Of a stretch of DNA of 64,000 nucleotides, positions 40,264-50,074 are shown piece by piece; position 1 is the stretch's first letter; each line of letters begins with the position of its first letter. The position numbers were made by a program, and so were the translations under genes. Location: NCBI RefSeq assembly GCF_001404515.1, contig NZ_CXWE01000006.1, forward strand, positions 515,672-579,671, in the 5' to 3' direction. The DNA is from Roseibium album. GTDB taxonomy: Bacteria; Pseudomonadota; Alphaproteobacteria; Rhizobiales; Stappiaceae. Below the pieces are notes generated by a model. That model was not told the origin of the DNA, ran no database searches, and saw only the letters and a program-made list of their open reading frames with translations.

Positions 40264-41033
40264 GTGCGCTGTCTGCCGAGAACATCAGCTTCTCTTATGG
40301 TTCGAGACAAATTTTCGACGCCATCGCCTTCGAACCGATTGTCCCCGGACAGCTTACCGCTCTCATCGGGCCGAATGCGGCCGGCAAATCTACCCTGTTT
40401 CGTCTGATTGCAGGGCTTTTGCCCCTCCAGTCAGGCAAGGTCCACCTCGGCAATATCGACCTCGACAGCCTTTCGACTCGTGCGAGGCTTAAGCGTGTGT
40501 GTTTCATGCCGCAGTTTTTTACCGCGAATGCGGCTCTTACCGTCTTCGATGTAGTCATGATGGCGCACAAACAGTTGAAGGGTTGGCGCGTCAGCGATGC
40601 AGACATGATTGCGGTCGGTACGGCTCTGCATGAGGCCGGCATCGGTCATCTGGCCGAAGCCTATGTGAGCGAGCTCTCCGGAGGGCAGTCGCAACTGGTT
40701 TCGGTAACGCAAGCGCTGATCCGGAATTCGGATGTCTACCTGTTTGACGAGCCGACATCCGCACTCGACCTGCGCCACCAACTGGACGTGTTAGGTCAGA
40801 TAAAGTCGGCGGTCGTCCGGCGCGGTGCCGTCGGTGTCGTCGCGCTTCACGATCTCAATCTGGCTGCTCGTTTCGCGGACAATCTGATCCTGCTCGGTGA
40901 AGGCCGAATTCTGGCACAGGGTTCACCCGGGCAGGTGCTGCGCGCGAATGCGATTGCCAAGACTTACGGGGTTGCGATCGAGACTTCACAGGGGCCCAGA
41001 GAGGAACTCATCGTCCATGCTTACGCGTCGTAA
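40260..41033 (+). CDS. ABC transporter ATP-binding protein, FecE/BtuD type
   Basis: A 257-residue ATPase. Walker A GPNAAGKST (37-45, with Ala instead of the usual Gly), signature LSGGQ (139-143) and Walker B VYLFDEP (about 159-165) are intact, with the H-loop in VVALHDLNLA. Start overlaps the permease stop by 4 bases. Its last 17 bases overlap the cupredoxin start, so all genes of this operon are tightly coupled. Confidence 0.95.
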   Translation: MSALSAENISFSYGSRQIFDAIAFEPIVPGQLTALIGPNAAGKSTLFRLIAGLLPLQSGKVHLGNIDLDSLSTRARLKRVCFMPQFFTANAALTVFDVVMMAHKQLKGWRVSDADMIAVGTALHEAGIGHLAEAYVSELSGGQSQLVSVTQALIRNSDVYLFDEPTSALDLRHQLDVLGQIKSAVVRRGAVGVVALHDLNLAARFADNLILLGEGRILAQGSPGQVLRANAIAKTYGVAIETSQGPREELIVHAYAS

Positions 41034-41490
41034 TTTCATGTTTTCCGTGGCTGCAATGGCGGGCACCGGGTCTGCACTGGCCTGCCCGGCTCCAGCGTCG
41101 GTCGGTAATGCGCACAGCGTCCTGATGCTAAATGCGGCTTGTGGGGATCCTGACACGCCGAATGTGTTTGAACCCGCGATTCTAAGGATCAAACCCGGTG
41201 ACAGTGTCACGTTCGTCCCGACTGACGCAGGCCACAATTCTGCATCGAAACGCGGAATGATCCCGAACGGTGCGGACGCCTGGAACGGAGCAATGGACAC
41301 AAACCTGACAGTCGAATTTCCGATACCGGGCATTTACGGGCACATCTGCCTGCCACACTACGAATGGGGAATGGTGGGTCTGATCGTGGTTGGAAATGAC
41401 CTGTCGAATCTGCATTCCGTGAAAAAGGTCAGGCACCCGGGCAGCGCGCGCAAAGTCTTTCGTTCGCTCCTGAAAGAGCTTGAAGCATAG
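41017..41490 (+). CDS. Pseudoazurin-type cupredoxin with Tat-like signal
   Basis: A 157-residue periplasmic blue-copper protein. The N terminus MLTRRNFMFSVAAMAG has a twin-arginine-type motif (TRRNF). Type 1 copper ligands are complete: H73 in DAGHNS, then C111, H114 and M119 in the CLPHYEWGM loop, with exactly the spacing of pseudoazurins. Such proteins pass electrons to nitrite reductase or other periplasmic oxidases, or bind copper. Here the gene overlaps the ATPase gene by 17 bases, an uncommon setting that ties it to the importer; no denitrification genes are nearby. The C-terminal 30 residues are basic and extend beyond the domain. Confidence 0.9.
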   Translation: MLTRRNFMFSVAAMAGTGSALACPAPASVGNAHSVLMLNAACGDPDTPNVFEPAILRIKPGDSVTFVPTDAGHNSASKRGMIPNGADAWNGAMDTNLTVEFPIPGIYGHICLPHYEWGMVGLIVVGNDLSNLHSVKKVRHPGSARKVFRSLLKELEA

Positions 41491-41498
41491 GAATTGTC

Positions 41499-42179
41499 GT
41501 GAGCGAGAATCTGATTAATACCTGGTCGAAACGTGATGCTGAAGAAGACAGCATGACAACAGAACACGCCTGGATCTGGCGAGAAATGATTGCAGCGGTC
41601 GGCGAGACTGATTTCACCAACGCAAAAGTTCTCGATTTCGGCTGCAATCAGGGTGGATTTCTGAGACTGCTTTATGACCTTCGTCGCTATGCCGCTGCCG
41701 TTGGAGTGGATATCGCACAGAATGCTGTTGCGCGCGCCGAAGCTCAAAAAGGCGATCGGCCCATCACCTATCGCGCCACGGACCGATTGTCGGATATCGG
41801 AGACGGTTTTGACATCGCTTTCAGTCACGAAGTCATCTACCTGATCGAAGATCTTGAGCGGCACGCCGGCGACATCAGGAAGGTTTTGAAACCGGGAGGG
41901 GATTATTATGCGGTCACCTGCTGTCACAGTGACAGTCCGCTATGGCACTCCTGGCGACCTAAAATTCAGGAGTTTTCAAACGTTCCGGTCCCAAATCACA
42001 GTGTGTCGGATATTGCCGAGGCCTTTCGGCGCGCCGGGTTTCAGGTGTCGGTTCAGCGATTTCTGGCAAGCGCCTACGTGCCTCTCGGCGGCGCGAGTGA
42101 CTATTTTCCGACGGATGTCGACCGCATTGAGACTTACAGTCGCTGGAAGCTCATGTTCCAGTTCACATCAGGCGCCTAG
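41499..42179 (+). CDS. Class I SAM-dependent methyltransferase
   Basis: A 226-residue Rossmann-type methyltransferase with GTG start 8 bases after the cupredoxin stop. SAM motif I is VLDFGCNQGGFL (near 44-55) with VGVDIA as motif II; GDGFDIAFSHEVIYLIED and LKPGGDYYAVT complete the core. A CCHSDSP segment follows strand 5. No substrate can be assigned. Last gene of the ABC-cupredoxin operon, so it may modify the imported compound or its metal ligand; this is inference. Confidence 0.88.
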   Translation: MSENLINTWSKRDAEEDSMTTEHAWIWREMIAAVGETDFTNAKVLDFGCNQGGFLRLLYDLRRYAAAVGVDIAQNAVARAEAQKGDRPITYRATDRLSDIGDGFDIAFSHEVIYLIEDLERHAGDIRKVLKPGGDYYAVTCCHSDSPLWHSWRPKIQEFSNVPVPNHSVSDIAEAFRRAGFQVSVQRFLASAYVPLGGASDYFPTDVDRIETYSRWKLMFQFTSGA

Positions 42180-42199
42180 AAAGACACTGTTCGAATTCT

Positions 42200-42216
42200 G
42201 TCAGGGTGTCCCTGAC
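42200..42216 (+). repeat. Hairpin after the methyltransferase gene
   Basis: GTCAGGG-TGT-CCCTGAC, perfect 7-base stem, 20 bases after the operon's last stop. No T-tract follows, so it may stabilise the messenger end rather than terminate by itself. Confidence 0.45.
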
Positions 42217-42373
42217 GCCAGACATGCCGTCCTTCGCCAGTATTTTTTCCAACCTTATGTTGGCAAGAGCCAATCCAACGCGTATCAGACGCAAACACTA
42301 TCATAAGCTCTTTCAATGAGCGGACCGCCTGTTTTAAACTGTGCGTTCGTCAAGACTGGCATTGGGCAGGTGA

Positions 42374-44209
42374 ATGCACTCAGTTGATATTGCGATGGCG
42401 CTGACCTTTCTGGTGATCGCGTCGACCGTTATCCTGTACGCCTTGGAGCGCTATCCGATTGAAACGGTCGCTCTGGGGTCAGTGACCGCGTTCATTGTCA
42501 TTTTTTCTGTTCTTCCGGTCGAAACACCTGACGGCAAGGCCGTAACCACCGCCGATTTTCTCACCGGGTTCGCAAATCCCGCGCTGGTCACCGTGATCTG
42601 CCTGCTGATCATCGGCCAGGGACTGTTCCAGACGGATGCGCTGGAAGGGCCGGCAAAGGCAATCGTGAGGATGACACGCGGCCGCTCGGCGTTTGCGACC
42701 ATTCCGATACTGCTCGCTGTGGCCGTTCTCAGCGCCTTCCTGAACAACACTCCCGTTGTCGTCATGTTCCTACCGATCCTGACCGCAGTTGCCGCCACGG
42801 TCGGGCAGTCGCCTTCCCGTGTCCTGATGCCGCTGTCGTTCATTGCGATTCTCGGTGGCATGATCACGCTGATCGGGTCGTCCACCAACCTTCTGGTCGC
42901 CAACTACGCTGCGCAGACCTCCGATCTCAGGCTGACCTTCTTCAGTTTCACGCCGATCGGTCTGATCGTGGCGAGCGCCGGAGCGGTCTATGTGTTCTTC
43001 GTCATGCCGTATCTGATGACCACACGGAAAACCATGGCAGAGGAATTCCAACCAACTTCGGGCAAGCAGTTCATTGCCCAGATCGAAATCACATACGGAC
43101 ATCCCCTTGTCGGGGTCGAGGCTGTCTCGGGCATGTTCCCCAATCTGAAGGACATGACCGTCCGACTGGTTCAACGCGGGCAAAAACCCATCCTGCCACC
43201 GTTCGAAAACGTGGTTCTGTCGCCGGGGGACACGGTCATCGTCGCAGCGACACGGAACGCGCTTGCAAACGCGCTGGCGCGCCGCCAGCCTCTGATGGAG
43301 ACCGACGCGGAAAACAGTAGCGCCGGACGAGATCAGCAGCCGGTTCAGCCTGGCTCCATCAGCCTTGCCGAGGTGGTTGTCGCGCCCGCGTCCAGACTGA
43401 TGGGCAGAACTTTGCCGCAATCGGGGTTTTATGCCGACACAGGCTGTCTCGTCATGGGCATTCAGAGACGCAGTCGCATGCCGCGCATGGCAATGAACGA
43501 CATCCGGCTTGAAGCGGGAGACGTTCTGCTGGTCGCCGGAAATGAAGACGAGATCGGACGCCTGCGTGGCAACAGGGACGTCCTTCTTCTGGACTGGTCG
43601 ACAACGGAGGTGCCGCGCCGGCGTTACGCGCCACGAGCACTGGCCATTTTTGCATGTGTGGTCATTCTGGCCGCTACCGGACTGGTCCCGATCGTATCGG
43701 CTGCCATCGGCGGCACATTTGCGATGATTGCGTCTGGTTGCCTCAACATTCGCCAGGCCATGCGGGCGATCGACAGCCGGATCTTCATGCTCGTCGGCGC
43801 ATCGCTTGCCGCGGCAGTCGCGCTGGAAGCGACGGGTGGTGCAACCGCAATTGCCACAGGGCTCGTTTACGTGCTGCAAGGGGCATCGGCAGCGACAATT
43901 TTGTCGGCACTTTTCTTCATCGTCATGGTACTGACGAACTTTCTTTCCAACAATGCAGCCGCCGTTCTGTTCACTCCAATCGCCATCAACCTGGCCAACC
44001 AGATCGGACAACCGCCGGAAGCATTCGTGGTCTGCCTGATCATCGCGGCCAATACTTCCTTCGCAACACCGGTGGGCTATCAGACCAACCTGATCGTCAT
44101 GGGTCCGGGTCACTACAGATTTAGCGACTTCATCCGGGCTGGAGCGCCGCTTGCGCTTATTTTATGGTTGACCTTCTCGTTGGTCGCGCCATGGTATTAC
44201 GGGATGTAG
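42374..44209 (+). CDS. SLC13 family permease with two RCK_C (TrkA-C) domains
   Basis: A 611-residue inner-membrane transporter of the DASS/SLC13 type. Helices cover residues 1-215 and 410-611; the middle (about 225-400) holds two RCK_C-like regulatory domains with LSPGDTVIV and [11 protein letters not shown] signatures. The two half-repeats carry the cation/substrate motifs [10 protein letters not shown] (N-half) and [13 protein letters not shown] (C-half). Members with this layout move sulfate, phosphate or dicarboxylates with sodium. Substrate not told by sequence. Single gene, 194 bases after the methyltransferase. Confidence 0.92.
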   Translation: MHSVDIAMALTFLVIASTVILYALERYPIETVALGSVTAFIVIFSVLPVETPDGKAVTTADFLTGFANPALVTVICLLIIGQGLFQTDALEGPAKAIVRMTRGRSAFATIPILLAVAVLSAFLNNTPVVVMFLPILTAVAATVGQSPSRVLMPLSFIAILGGMITLIGSSTNLLVANYAAQTSDLRLTFFSFTPIGLIVASAGAVYVFFVMPYLMTTRKTMAEEFQPTSGKQFIAQIEITYGHPLVGVEAVSGMFPNLKDMTVRLVQRGQKPILPPFENVVLSPGDTVIVAATRNALANALARRQPLMETDAENSSAGRDQQPVQPGSISLAEVVVAPASRLMGRTLPQSGFYADTGCLVMGIQRRSRMPRMAMNDIRLEAGDVLLVAGNEDEIGRLRGNRDVLLLDWSTTEVPRRRYAPRALAIFACVVILAATGLVPIVSAAIGGTFAMIASGCLNIRQAMRAIDSRIFMLVGASLAAAVALEATGGATAIATGLVYVLQGASAATILSALFFIVMVLTNFLSNNAAAVLFTPIAINLANQIGQPPEAFVVCLIIAANTSFATPVGYQTNLIVMGPGHYRFSDFIRAGAPLALILWLTFSLVAPWYYGM

Positions 44210-44240
44210 AACAAGATTTGAGGTATCTCGGGACAACACG

Positions 44241-45011
44241 GTGACACGCCACCCAACAGACCATCCGCAATTCTATCTTACCGCGCCTGCGCCCTGCCCT
44301 TATCTGGACGGCAAGCAGGAGCGTAAGGTGTTCACGCATCTGGTGGGACATGGTGCCCCGGCCCTCAACGAGGTTCTGACGCAGGGCGGTTTCCGGCGCA
44401 GTCAGAATATTGCCTACCGCCCGGCATGCGAACAGTGCCAGGCGTGCGTTTCCGTTCGGGTCCGCGTCAACGATTTCAAATGGAGCAAATCGTTCAAACG
44501 TGTCTGGAAAACCGGTTCAGAGCTGATCGGTGCACGGCTCCCGGCCAGCCCTTCTGCGGAACAATACGATCTGTTCAGGGACTATCTGCAGGAACGTCAT
44601 GAAGACGGCGGCATGACCGAAATGAGCGTTCTCGATTACGCGATGATGGTCGAGGATACCCATGTCGAAACGTTGGTGATCGAGTATCGCAGAAGGGGAC
44701 CAGACAGTTTCGTTACCGGAACCGGCGACGGCCCTCTGCTTGGCGTTGCGCTCAGTGATCAACTGTCCGACGGGCTTTCCATGGTCTATTCCTTTTACGA
44801 CCCCAATTACACCGACACGGCGCTCGGCACCTACATGATCCTGGATCACATCGAACGCGCACGCAAAATGCGCCTTCCCTATGTCTATCTCGGGTACTGG
44901 GTCGGAGGATCAGCGAAGATGGCCTACAAGGCGCGCTTCAGACCTCAAGAGCATCTCGGCCCCAACGGCTGGACCATCGCAGACACCGAGGCAACGAACT
45001 CTGAAACCTGA
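44241..45011 (+). CDS. bpt: Aspartate/glutamate leucyltransferase
   Basis: A 256-residue aminoacyl-tRNA-protein transferase that adds leucine to proteins with N-terminal Asp or Glu, marking them for ClpS/ClpAP. GTG start. The N-terminal cysteine cluster [18 protein letters not shown] and the C-terminal GNAT-like half with YSFYDP and [15 protein letters not shown] are diagnostic for Bpt. It is 31 bases downstream of the SLC13 gene and convergent with the uracil-DNA glycosylase gene. Confidence 0.95.
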   Translation: MTRHPTDHPQFYLTAPAPCPYLDGKQERKVFTHLVGHGAPALNEVLTQGGFRRSQNIAYRPACEQCQACVSVRVRVNDFKWSKSFKRVWKTGSELIGARLPASPSAEQYDLFRDYLQERHEDGGMTEMSVLDYAMMVEDTHVETLVIEYRRRGPDSFVTGTGDGPLLGVALSDQLSDGLSMVYSFYDPNYTDTALGTYMILDHIERARKMRLPYVYLGYWVGGSAKMAYKARFRPQEHLGPNGWTIADTEATNSET

Positions 45012-45030
45012 CCAGTCTGCAGACCGGTTG

Positions 45031-45696
45031 TCAGGCCTCGGGAATACGAGTGCGGATCTTGTCGAAAACCGACCGGAACATGTCTTCGGTCAGACGGCCG
45101 GTGTTGGTGTTGTATCGGGAGCAATGATAGCTGTCGAAAAGCGACATATCATGTCCCGGGAGGTCATGTTCCGCGCAATGAGCGAACGGAAAACTGGCAC
45201 GTCGCAATTCAAGGGCGGACAGGAAGGTCTCATGCGCGATCCGGCCAAGCGCAAGCACTGCGCGGATGGACGGATTGGCGGCCAAGGTGGACAGCAGGTA
45301 GGGCCTGCAGGTCCTGATCTCCGGCCCGGTTGGCTTGTTTTGAGGGGGAAGGCAGCGGACTGCATTGGTGATCATTGCGTCGCAAAGTGTCAGCCCGTCA
45401 TCTGACCGTGCCAGATAAGTGCCTTGTGCAAATCCGTATTCAAGCAAGGTTTGATAAAGAAGATCGCCGGCATAGTCCCCGGTGAAAGGCCGTCCCGTAC
45501 AATTGGCCCCTTTCATGCCGGGGGCCAGACCTATGATGAGCAGCCGCGGTGCTTTTGACGTAAATGAAGCCACCGGGGCATTGTGCCAATCAGGATGCAC
45601 CGCCCGCAGTTCTTCGCGAAACGCCACCAGACGCGGACAGTCCGGACAATCCATGGGTGGATCGACCGGACCGGTATTTCCTTCAAGTCCAGACAT
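45031..45696 (-). CDS. Uracil-DNA glycosylase, family 5 (UdgB-like)
   Basis: A 221-residue base-excision repair enzyme. Motif 1 GLAPGMKGANCTGRPFTGD (56-74) and the C-terminal HCSRYNTNTG motif identify family 5 (UDGb), which removes uracil and some oxidised or deaminated purines. A CPDCPR pair (C17, C20) may be half of an iron-sulfur or zinc site. It lies 9 bases after the LabA-like gene and is presumably co-transcribed; this pairing is widespread in alphaproteobacteria. Confidence 0.92.
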   Translation of the reverse strand: MSGLEGNTGPVDPPMDCPDCPRLVAFREELRAVHPDWHNAPVASFTSKAPRLLIIGLAPGMKGANCTGRPFTGDYAGDLLYQTLLEYGFAQGTYLARSDDGLTLCDAMITNAVRCLPPQNKPTGPEIRTCRPYLLSTLAANPSIRAVLALGRIAHETFLSALELRRASFPFAHCAEHDLPGHDMSLFDSYHCSRYNTNTGRLTEDMFRSVFDKIRTRIPEA

Positions 45697-45705
45697 CAGG
45701 GGAAC

Positions 45706-46296
45706 TCAGTAGTCGTCCTCGTCGTCGTGGTCCATCTGCGGTGCCATTTGCGGGCGCACCGGACGCTCCGACGGATCCCGGCCGATCTTGTTGGCAAGAC
45801 TTGCCAGATCAATAAAATGATCCGCCTGACGGCGAAGATCGTCGGCAATCATGGGCGGCTGGGTTTTCAAGGTGGACACCACGCTGACTTTGCGCCCCTT
45901 GCGTTGAAGCGCCTCTACCAGCGATCTGAAATCGCCATCACCCGAAAACAGAACGATATGGTCAACTGTTTCAACAAGTTCCATGGCATCGACAGCAAGT
46001 TCGATATCCATGTTGCCTTTGACTTTCCGTCTTCCGGCACTGTCGACGAATTCCTTTACCGGCTTGGTAATAACCTTGTAGCCGTTGTAATCCAGCCAAT
46101 CTATAAGTGGCCGAATGGACGAGTATTCCTGATCCTCGATCAGCGCAGTATAATAATACGCGCGCAAAAGATATGCCTGTCCCTGGAACTCCTTCAACAG
46201 CCGTTTATAGTCGATATCAAAACCGATCGCCTTGGCCGTCGAATACAAGTTGGCTCCGTCAATGAACAAAGCAACTTTTTCTCGAGCGTCAAACAT
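45706..46296 (-). CDS. LabA-like NYN domain protein
   Basis: A 196-residue protein with a PIN-like NYN nuclease fold. Putative catalytic acids are D13 (FIDGANLY), D97 (KGNMDIELAVDAM) and those in S118-GDGDF. NYN proteins act on RNA or bind nucleic acid. The C terminus (about 165-196) is proline-rich and then highly acidic, ending in DHDDEDDY. Divergent from rpoZ over a 378-base gap and followed by the glycosylase gene. Confidence 0.93.
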   Translation of the reverse strand: MFDAREKVALFIDGANLYSTAKAIGFDIDYKRLLKEFQGQAYLLRAYYYTALIEDQEYSSIRPLIDWLDYNGYKVITKPVKEFVDSAGRRKVKGNMDIELAVDAMELVETVDHIVLFSGDGDFRSLVEALQRKGRKVSVVSTLKTQPPMIADDLRRQADHFIDLASLANKIGRDPSERPVRPQMAPQMDHDDEDDY

Positions 46297-46674
46297 ATTA
46301 GATGAAACCTTTCCGAGTTAAATGCGTCTTCAAGGAGAGTCACCAACGGTCCGGCACCCGCAGCCGCAGTCGTTCATGTCTACCAATAAGGTCAACGCAT
46401 TTTTGCTGAGATGACACCTACCGCACATTGCCGCTTCACTCAGCTTATTGTTTTGTTTTTCCCACCGACCCTGTTGATTCTTGTAGGTCCGCAGTAGTGC
46501 CCTACACTATAATATTGGACCGCCGCAACGCAAAAGCGAGTGGAGCTAAGAAAAATCGATAAAAACCCTGCTAAAAGTGACGTTTTCCTCCCAAATCCGA
46601 CAAGGGGTTGCTTTTTCGAATAGTGATCTCTATACGCTGTTTTTTCAAGTTCATTTAGCCTATGGAGACGTCGA
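46297..46674. other. Intergenic region between the LabA-like gene and rpoZ
   Basis: 378 bases without a gene. A perfect TATAAT lies at 46508-46513 on the plus strand, with no good partner hexamer at 17 bases. This may be the rpoZ promoter with a long leader, or the start of an unannotated small RNA. I saw no stable terminator-like hairpin before rpoZ. Confidence 0.45.
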
Positions 46675-47076
46675 ATGGCGCGCGTGACCGTCGAGGACTG
46701 CATCGACAAGGTCGAAAACCGGTTTGAGCTGGTGCTGCTTGCTGCGCATCGCGCTCGCATGATCTCTAGCGGTTCGCCGCTGACAATTGATCGCGACAAT
46801 GACAAGAATCCCGTCGTTGCGCTGCGCGAGATCGCCGAGCAGACCGTCAGCCCGGAAGACATGAAAGAAGACCTGATCCACTCGCTTCAGAAGTTCGTGG
46901 AAGTGGACGAACCCGAGACAGAAGCTGTGCCGGTTGTTCCGTCCGCCAATCAGCATCAGGTGACCCAGGTCAACAACGTGGACGACGGTGCGGTGGAATT
47001 CGACCGCATGTCCGAGGAAGATCTGTTGCGCGGTCTGGAAGGTCTGGTTCCGCCGGAGCGGACCGACGACGTCTGA
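46675..47076 (+). CDS. rpoZ: RNA polymerase omega subunit
   Basis: A 133-residue omega subunit that helps assemble beta-prime into RNA polymerase and, in other bacteria, forms part of a ppGpp site. N-terminal [20 protein letters not shown] and the ARMISSG segment are the family core. The rest is an acidic alphaproteobacterial extension. It lies 109 bases before the ppGpp synthetase gene, the usual pairing. Confidence 0.97.
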   Translation: MARVTVEDCIDKVENRFELVLLAAHRARMISSGSPLTIDRDNDKNPVVALREIAEQTVSPEDMKEDLIHSLQKFVEVDEPETEAVPVVPSANQHQVTQVNNVDDGAVEFDRMSEEDLLRGLEGLVPPERTDDV

Positions 47077-47184
47077 TTTTTCGTCCAGTTCCCGCCTGAA
47101 TTGCGGATGTTTTCCCGCGTTGTTTCAGGCGGATTTTCTTTATCCGACTGATATCTCAGCCGGTTTTCTGGGTCGGTTGCGGCC

Positions 47185-49431
47185 ATGATGCGTCAATATG
47201 AACTCGTTGAACGAGTTACGCGTTACAATCCGGAAGCTGACGAAGCCTTGCTCAACAAGGCTTATGTCTATGCCATGCAAAAGCACGGCTCCCAGATGCG
47301 GGCATCCGGCGACCCCTATTTTTCACATCCCCTCGAAGTCGCTGCGATCCTGACCGATCTTCGGCTGGATGACGCAACCATTGCAGTCGCCCTTCTTCAT
47401 GACACCATCGAAGATACGGACGCGACCCGGGCTGAAATCGACTCCCTGTTCGGTGAGGAGATCGGCAAACTGGTCGAGGGCCTGACGAAAATCAAGCGAC
47501 TTGATCTGGTCTCTCAAAAGGCCAAGCAGGCAGAAAACTTCCGCAAGCTGTTGCTCGCCATCGCGGACGATGTGCGTGTCCTGCTGGTCAAACTTGCGGA
47601 CCGGTTGCACAACATGCGCACCCTGCAGCACATGCCGCAGCACAAGCGCGGCCGGATTGCCGAAGAAACAATGGAAATCTATGCCCCGCTCGCCGGACGC
47701 ATGGGCATGCACGACATGCGTGAGGAGCTGGAAGACATCTCCTTTCATATCCTCAACCCGGAAGCCTACGAAACCATCACGGACCGGCTTGCGGATCTGC
47801 GGGAGAAAAACCGGGACCTGATTGCCGACATTGAAACGACGCTGACCGAACGCCTCAGCGAACGCGGCATGGCGGCCGAGGTCACGGGACGCGAAAAACG
47901 CCCCTATTCGATCTTCCGTAAAATGCAGCGCAAGGCCATTGGATTTGAGCAACTCTCCGACATTTACGGTTTCCGTGTAACGGTCGGAACCGTCGAAGCC
48001 TGCTATCGCGTCCTCGGCGTGATCCATACGACCTGGCCAACGGTTCCCGGGCGCTTCAAGGATTACATCTCCACGCCGAAGCAGAATGACTACAAGTCAA
48101 TCCACACAACAATCGTCGGCCCTTCACGACAGCGGGTCGAGCTGCAAATCCGGACAATTTCCATGGACCGGGTCGCAGAATACGGCATTGCAGCCCACGC
48201 GCTTTACAAGGATGGCGAGTTCGGCGGCAGGAATATTGCGCGCCATACGGAAGACTGCCGTGCCTTTGAATGGCTGCGCCGCACCACGGAACTGCTGGCG
48301 CAGGGCGATACGCCTGAAGAATTTCTTGAGAACACCAAGCTGGAACTGTTCCACGATCAGGTGTTCTGTTTCACACCGAAAGGCCGGTTGATCGCCCTTC
48401 CGCGCGGCGCAACCCCGATCGATTTCGCTTACGCGGTTCACACCGGCATCGGCAACACCTGTGTCGGCTGCAAGATCAACGGCAAGATCATGCCGCTCGT
48501 GACAGAGCTTCACAACGGCGACGAGGTGGAAATTATCCGCTCGCCCGCCCAGACACCTCCTCCGGCCTGGGAAGCGATCGCAGTGACCGGCAAGGCCCGC
48601 GCCGCGATCAGGCGCGCGACCCGCGAATCCGTCCGCAAACAATATGGCGCTCTGGGTGAACACATTCTGATGCGGGCGTTCGCACGCGCGGACAAGGCGT
48701 TTTCAGAAGATCTTCTTGAAGCGGTTCTGGGCAGACACCATCAGTCGAGCGTCGCCGACCTGATGGCCGCCGTCGGCAGGGGCGATCTCAGCGCGCAAGC
48801 TGTCTTGAAGTCGACCCATCCGGACTATCAGGACGAGAGGGTTGCGATATCCGGTCCGCCAATGGAAGAAGGCTGGTTCGGCCTGAAGCAGGGTCACGGT
48901 CTGAAGTTCCGGATCCCTCCCGGTGACCTGGAAGACGGCAAATCCCGGTCAGACCATGAAACCGATCTCGGCGAAGGTCCTGCCCTGCCCATCCGTGGAT
49001 TGTCAGGTGACATTCCGGTCAGTTTCGCTCCCGATGGCGGTGCCGTTCCCGGAGATCGGATTGTCGGCATCTTGATCCCTTCGGACGGACTGACCATCTA
49101 TCCGATACAATCGCCGTCGCTCAAGGAATTCGATGACCAGACCGAACGTTGGGTGGACGTGCGTTGGGACATTGATATCAACAACCCGGAGCGTTTTCCG
49201 GCGCGCCTGGATATTTCGGCTGCAAACGAGCCCGGCTCTCTGGCTGCAATTGCACAGGTCATTGGCGAGAACAGCGGAAATATCGATAATGTGAAGATGG
49301 TCCAAAGGGCCTCTGACTTCCACCAAATGATCATTGACCTGGAGGTCTGGGACCTGAAACACCTGAACCGTATTATCAATCAATTGCGTTCAAAGCCGAA
49401 TGTTTCAAGCGTCAACCGGGTCAACGGATAA
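47185..49431 (+). CDS. rsh: Bifunctional (p)ppGpp synthetase/hydrolase
   Basis: A 748-residue Rel/Spo homologue. The hydrolase HD domain is intact (HPLEVAAIL, LHDTIEDT), as is the synthetase domain (FEQLSDIYGFRV and FKDYISTPKQNDYKSIHT). A TGS domain near 390-450 (TPKGRLIALPRGATPIDFAYAVHT region) and a C-terminal ACT domain complete the usual architecture. Alphaproteobacteria normally have one such enzyme controlling the stringent response. Two adjacent ATGs offer starts at 47185 or 47188. Confidence 0.97.
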   Translation: MMRQYELVERVTRYNPEADEALLNKAYVYAMQKHGSQMRASGDPYFSHPLEVAAILTDLRLDDATIAVALLHDTIEDTDATRAEIDSLFGEEIGKLVEGLTKIKRLDLVSQKAKQAENFRKLLLAIADDVRVLLVKLADRLHNMRTLQHMPQHKRGRIAEETMEIYAPLAGRMGMHDMREELEDISFHILNPEAYETITDRLADLREKNRDLIADIETTLTERLSERGMAAEVTGREKRPYSIFRKMQRKAIGFEQLSDIYGFRVTVGTVEACYRVLGVIHTTWPTVPGRFKDYISTPKQNDYKSIHTTIVGPSRQRVELQIRTISMDRVAEYGIAAHALYKDGEFGGRNIARHTEDCRAFEWLRRTTELLAQGDTPEEFLENTKLELFHDQVFCFTPKGRLIALPRGATPIDFAYAVHTGIGNTCVGCKINGKIMPLVTELHNGDEVEIIRSPAQTPPPAWEAIAVTGKARAAIRRATRESVRKQYGALGEHILMRAFARADKAFSEDLLEAVLGRHHQSSVADLMAAVGRGDLSAQAVLKSTHPDYQDERVAISGPPMEEGWFGLKQGHGLKFRIPPGDLEDGKSRSDHETDLGEGPALPIRGLSGDIPVSFAPDGGAVPGDRIVGILIPSDGLTIYPIQSPSLKEFDDQTERWVDVRWDIDINNPERFPARLDISAANEPGSLAAIAQVIGENSGNIDNVKMVQRASDFHQMIIDLEVWDLKHLNRIINQLRSKPNVSSVNRVNG

Positions 49432-49458
49432 GATGCAGATTAACAGGGATCCTGATTC

Positions 49459-50040
49459 ATGAACCGCGACGAAGTGTTGTCCTTATTCCGCGAAGCCGGC
49501 GCAATCCTGGAAGGGCATTTTATCCTGACATCAGGACTGCGCAGCCCCGTCTTTCTTCAAAAGGCACGGGTATTCATGTATCCGGACAAGACCGAAAAAC
49601 TTTGCAAGGCATTGGCAGACAAGATCCGGGATGCCGGTCTTGATGATGTCGACTACATCATCTCCCCTGCGCTCGGCGGTCTGATTCCCGGGTATGAAAC
49701 GGCACGTCATCTGGGTGTCCCGGCCATGTGGGTCGAACGCGAAGACGGCGAATTCCGGCTCCGCCGCTTCGATCTTCCCAAAGGGGCAAGAGTGATTGTC
49801 GTTGAGGATATAGTAACGACAGGTCTATCGAGCCGGGAAACGGTAACCTCGTTGAAAGCTCTTGGTGCTGAAGTCCTTGGCGTGGCCTGCCTGATCGACC
49901 GGTCCGGTGGCGAAGCTGATGCGTCGGTTCCGATCATCGCACTGGCCGAATACAAGGTACCGGCTTACGAGCCGGATAACCTGCCACCCGAACTGGCAGC
50001 TCTTCCGGCCATAAAACCGGGAAGCCGCGGCCTGAGCTGA
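49459..50040 (+). CDS. pyrE: Orotate phosphoribosyltransferase
   Basis: A 193-residue enzyme of UMP synthesis that joins orotate and PRPP. The PRPP motif VIVVEDIVTTGLSS is at about 112-125, and the N-terminal GAILEGHFILTSGLRSPVF is typical of this class of PyrE. It lies 27 bases after rsh and 34 before the DUF2062 gene, so it is part of the same transcription run. Confidence 0.96.
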   Translation: MNRDEVLSLFREAGAILEGHFILTSGLRSPVFLQKARVFMYPDKTEKLCKALADKIRDAGLDDVDYIISPALGGLIPGYETARHLGVPAMWVEREDGEFRLRRFDLPKGARVIVVEDIVTTGLSSRETVTSLKALGAEVLGVACLIDRSGGEADASVPIIALAEYKVPAYEPDNLPPELAALPAIKPGSRGLS

Positions 50041-50074
50041 ACAAGAACGACCTGACAGGACAAGAAACCAATTC

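Noticed and set aside
41017..41490. Cupredoxin as part of a denitrification cluster
   Set aside because: No nitrite, nitric oxide or nitrous oxide reductase genes lie in the window; the gene is embedded in an ABC operon instead.
42770..44113. Long minus-strand open frame of 447 codons opposite the SLC13 gene
   Set aside because: It is rich in Arg, His, Asp and Gln with no hydrophobic core, the usual look of an antisense shadow of a membrane protein gene; the plus strand has clear family motifs.
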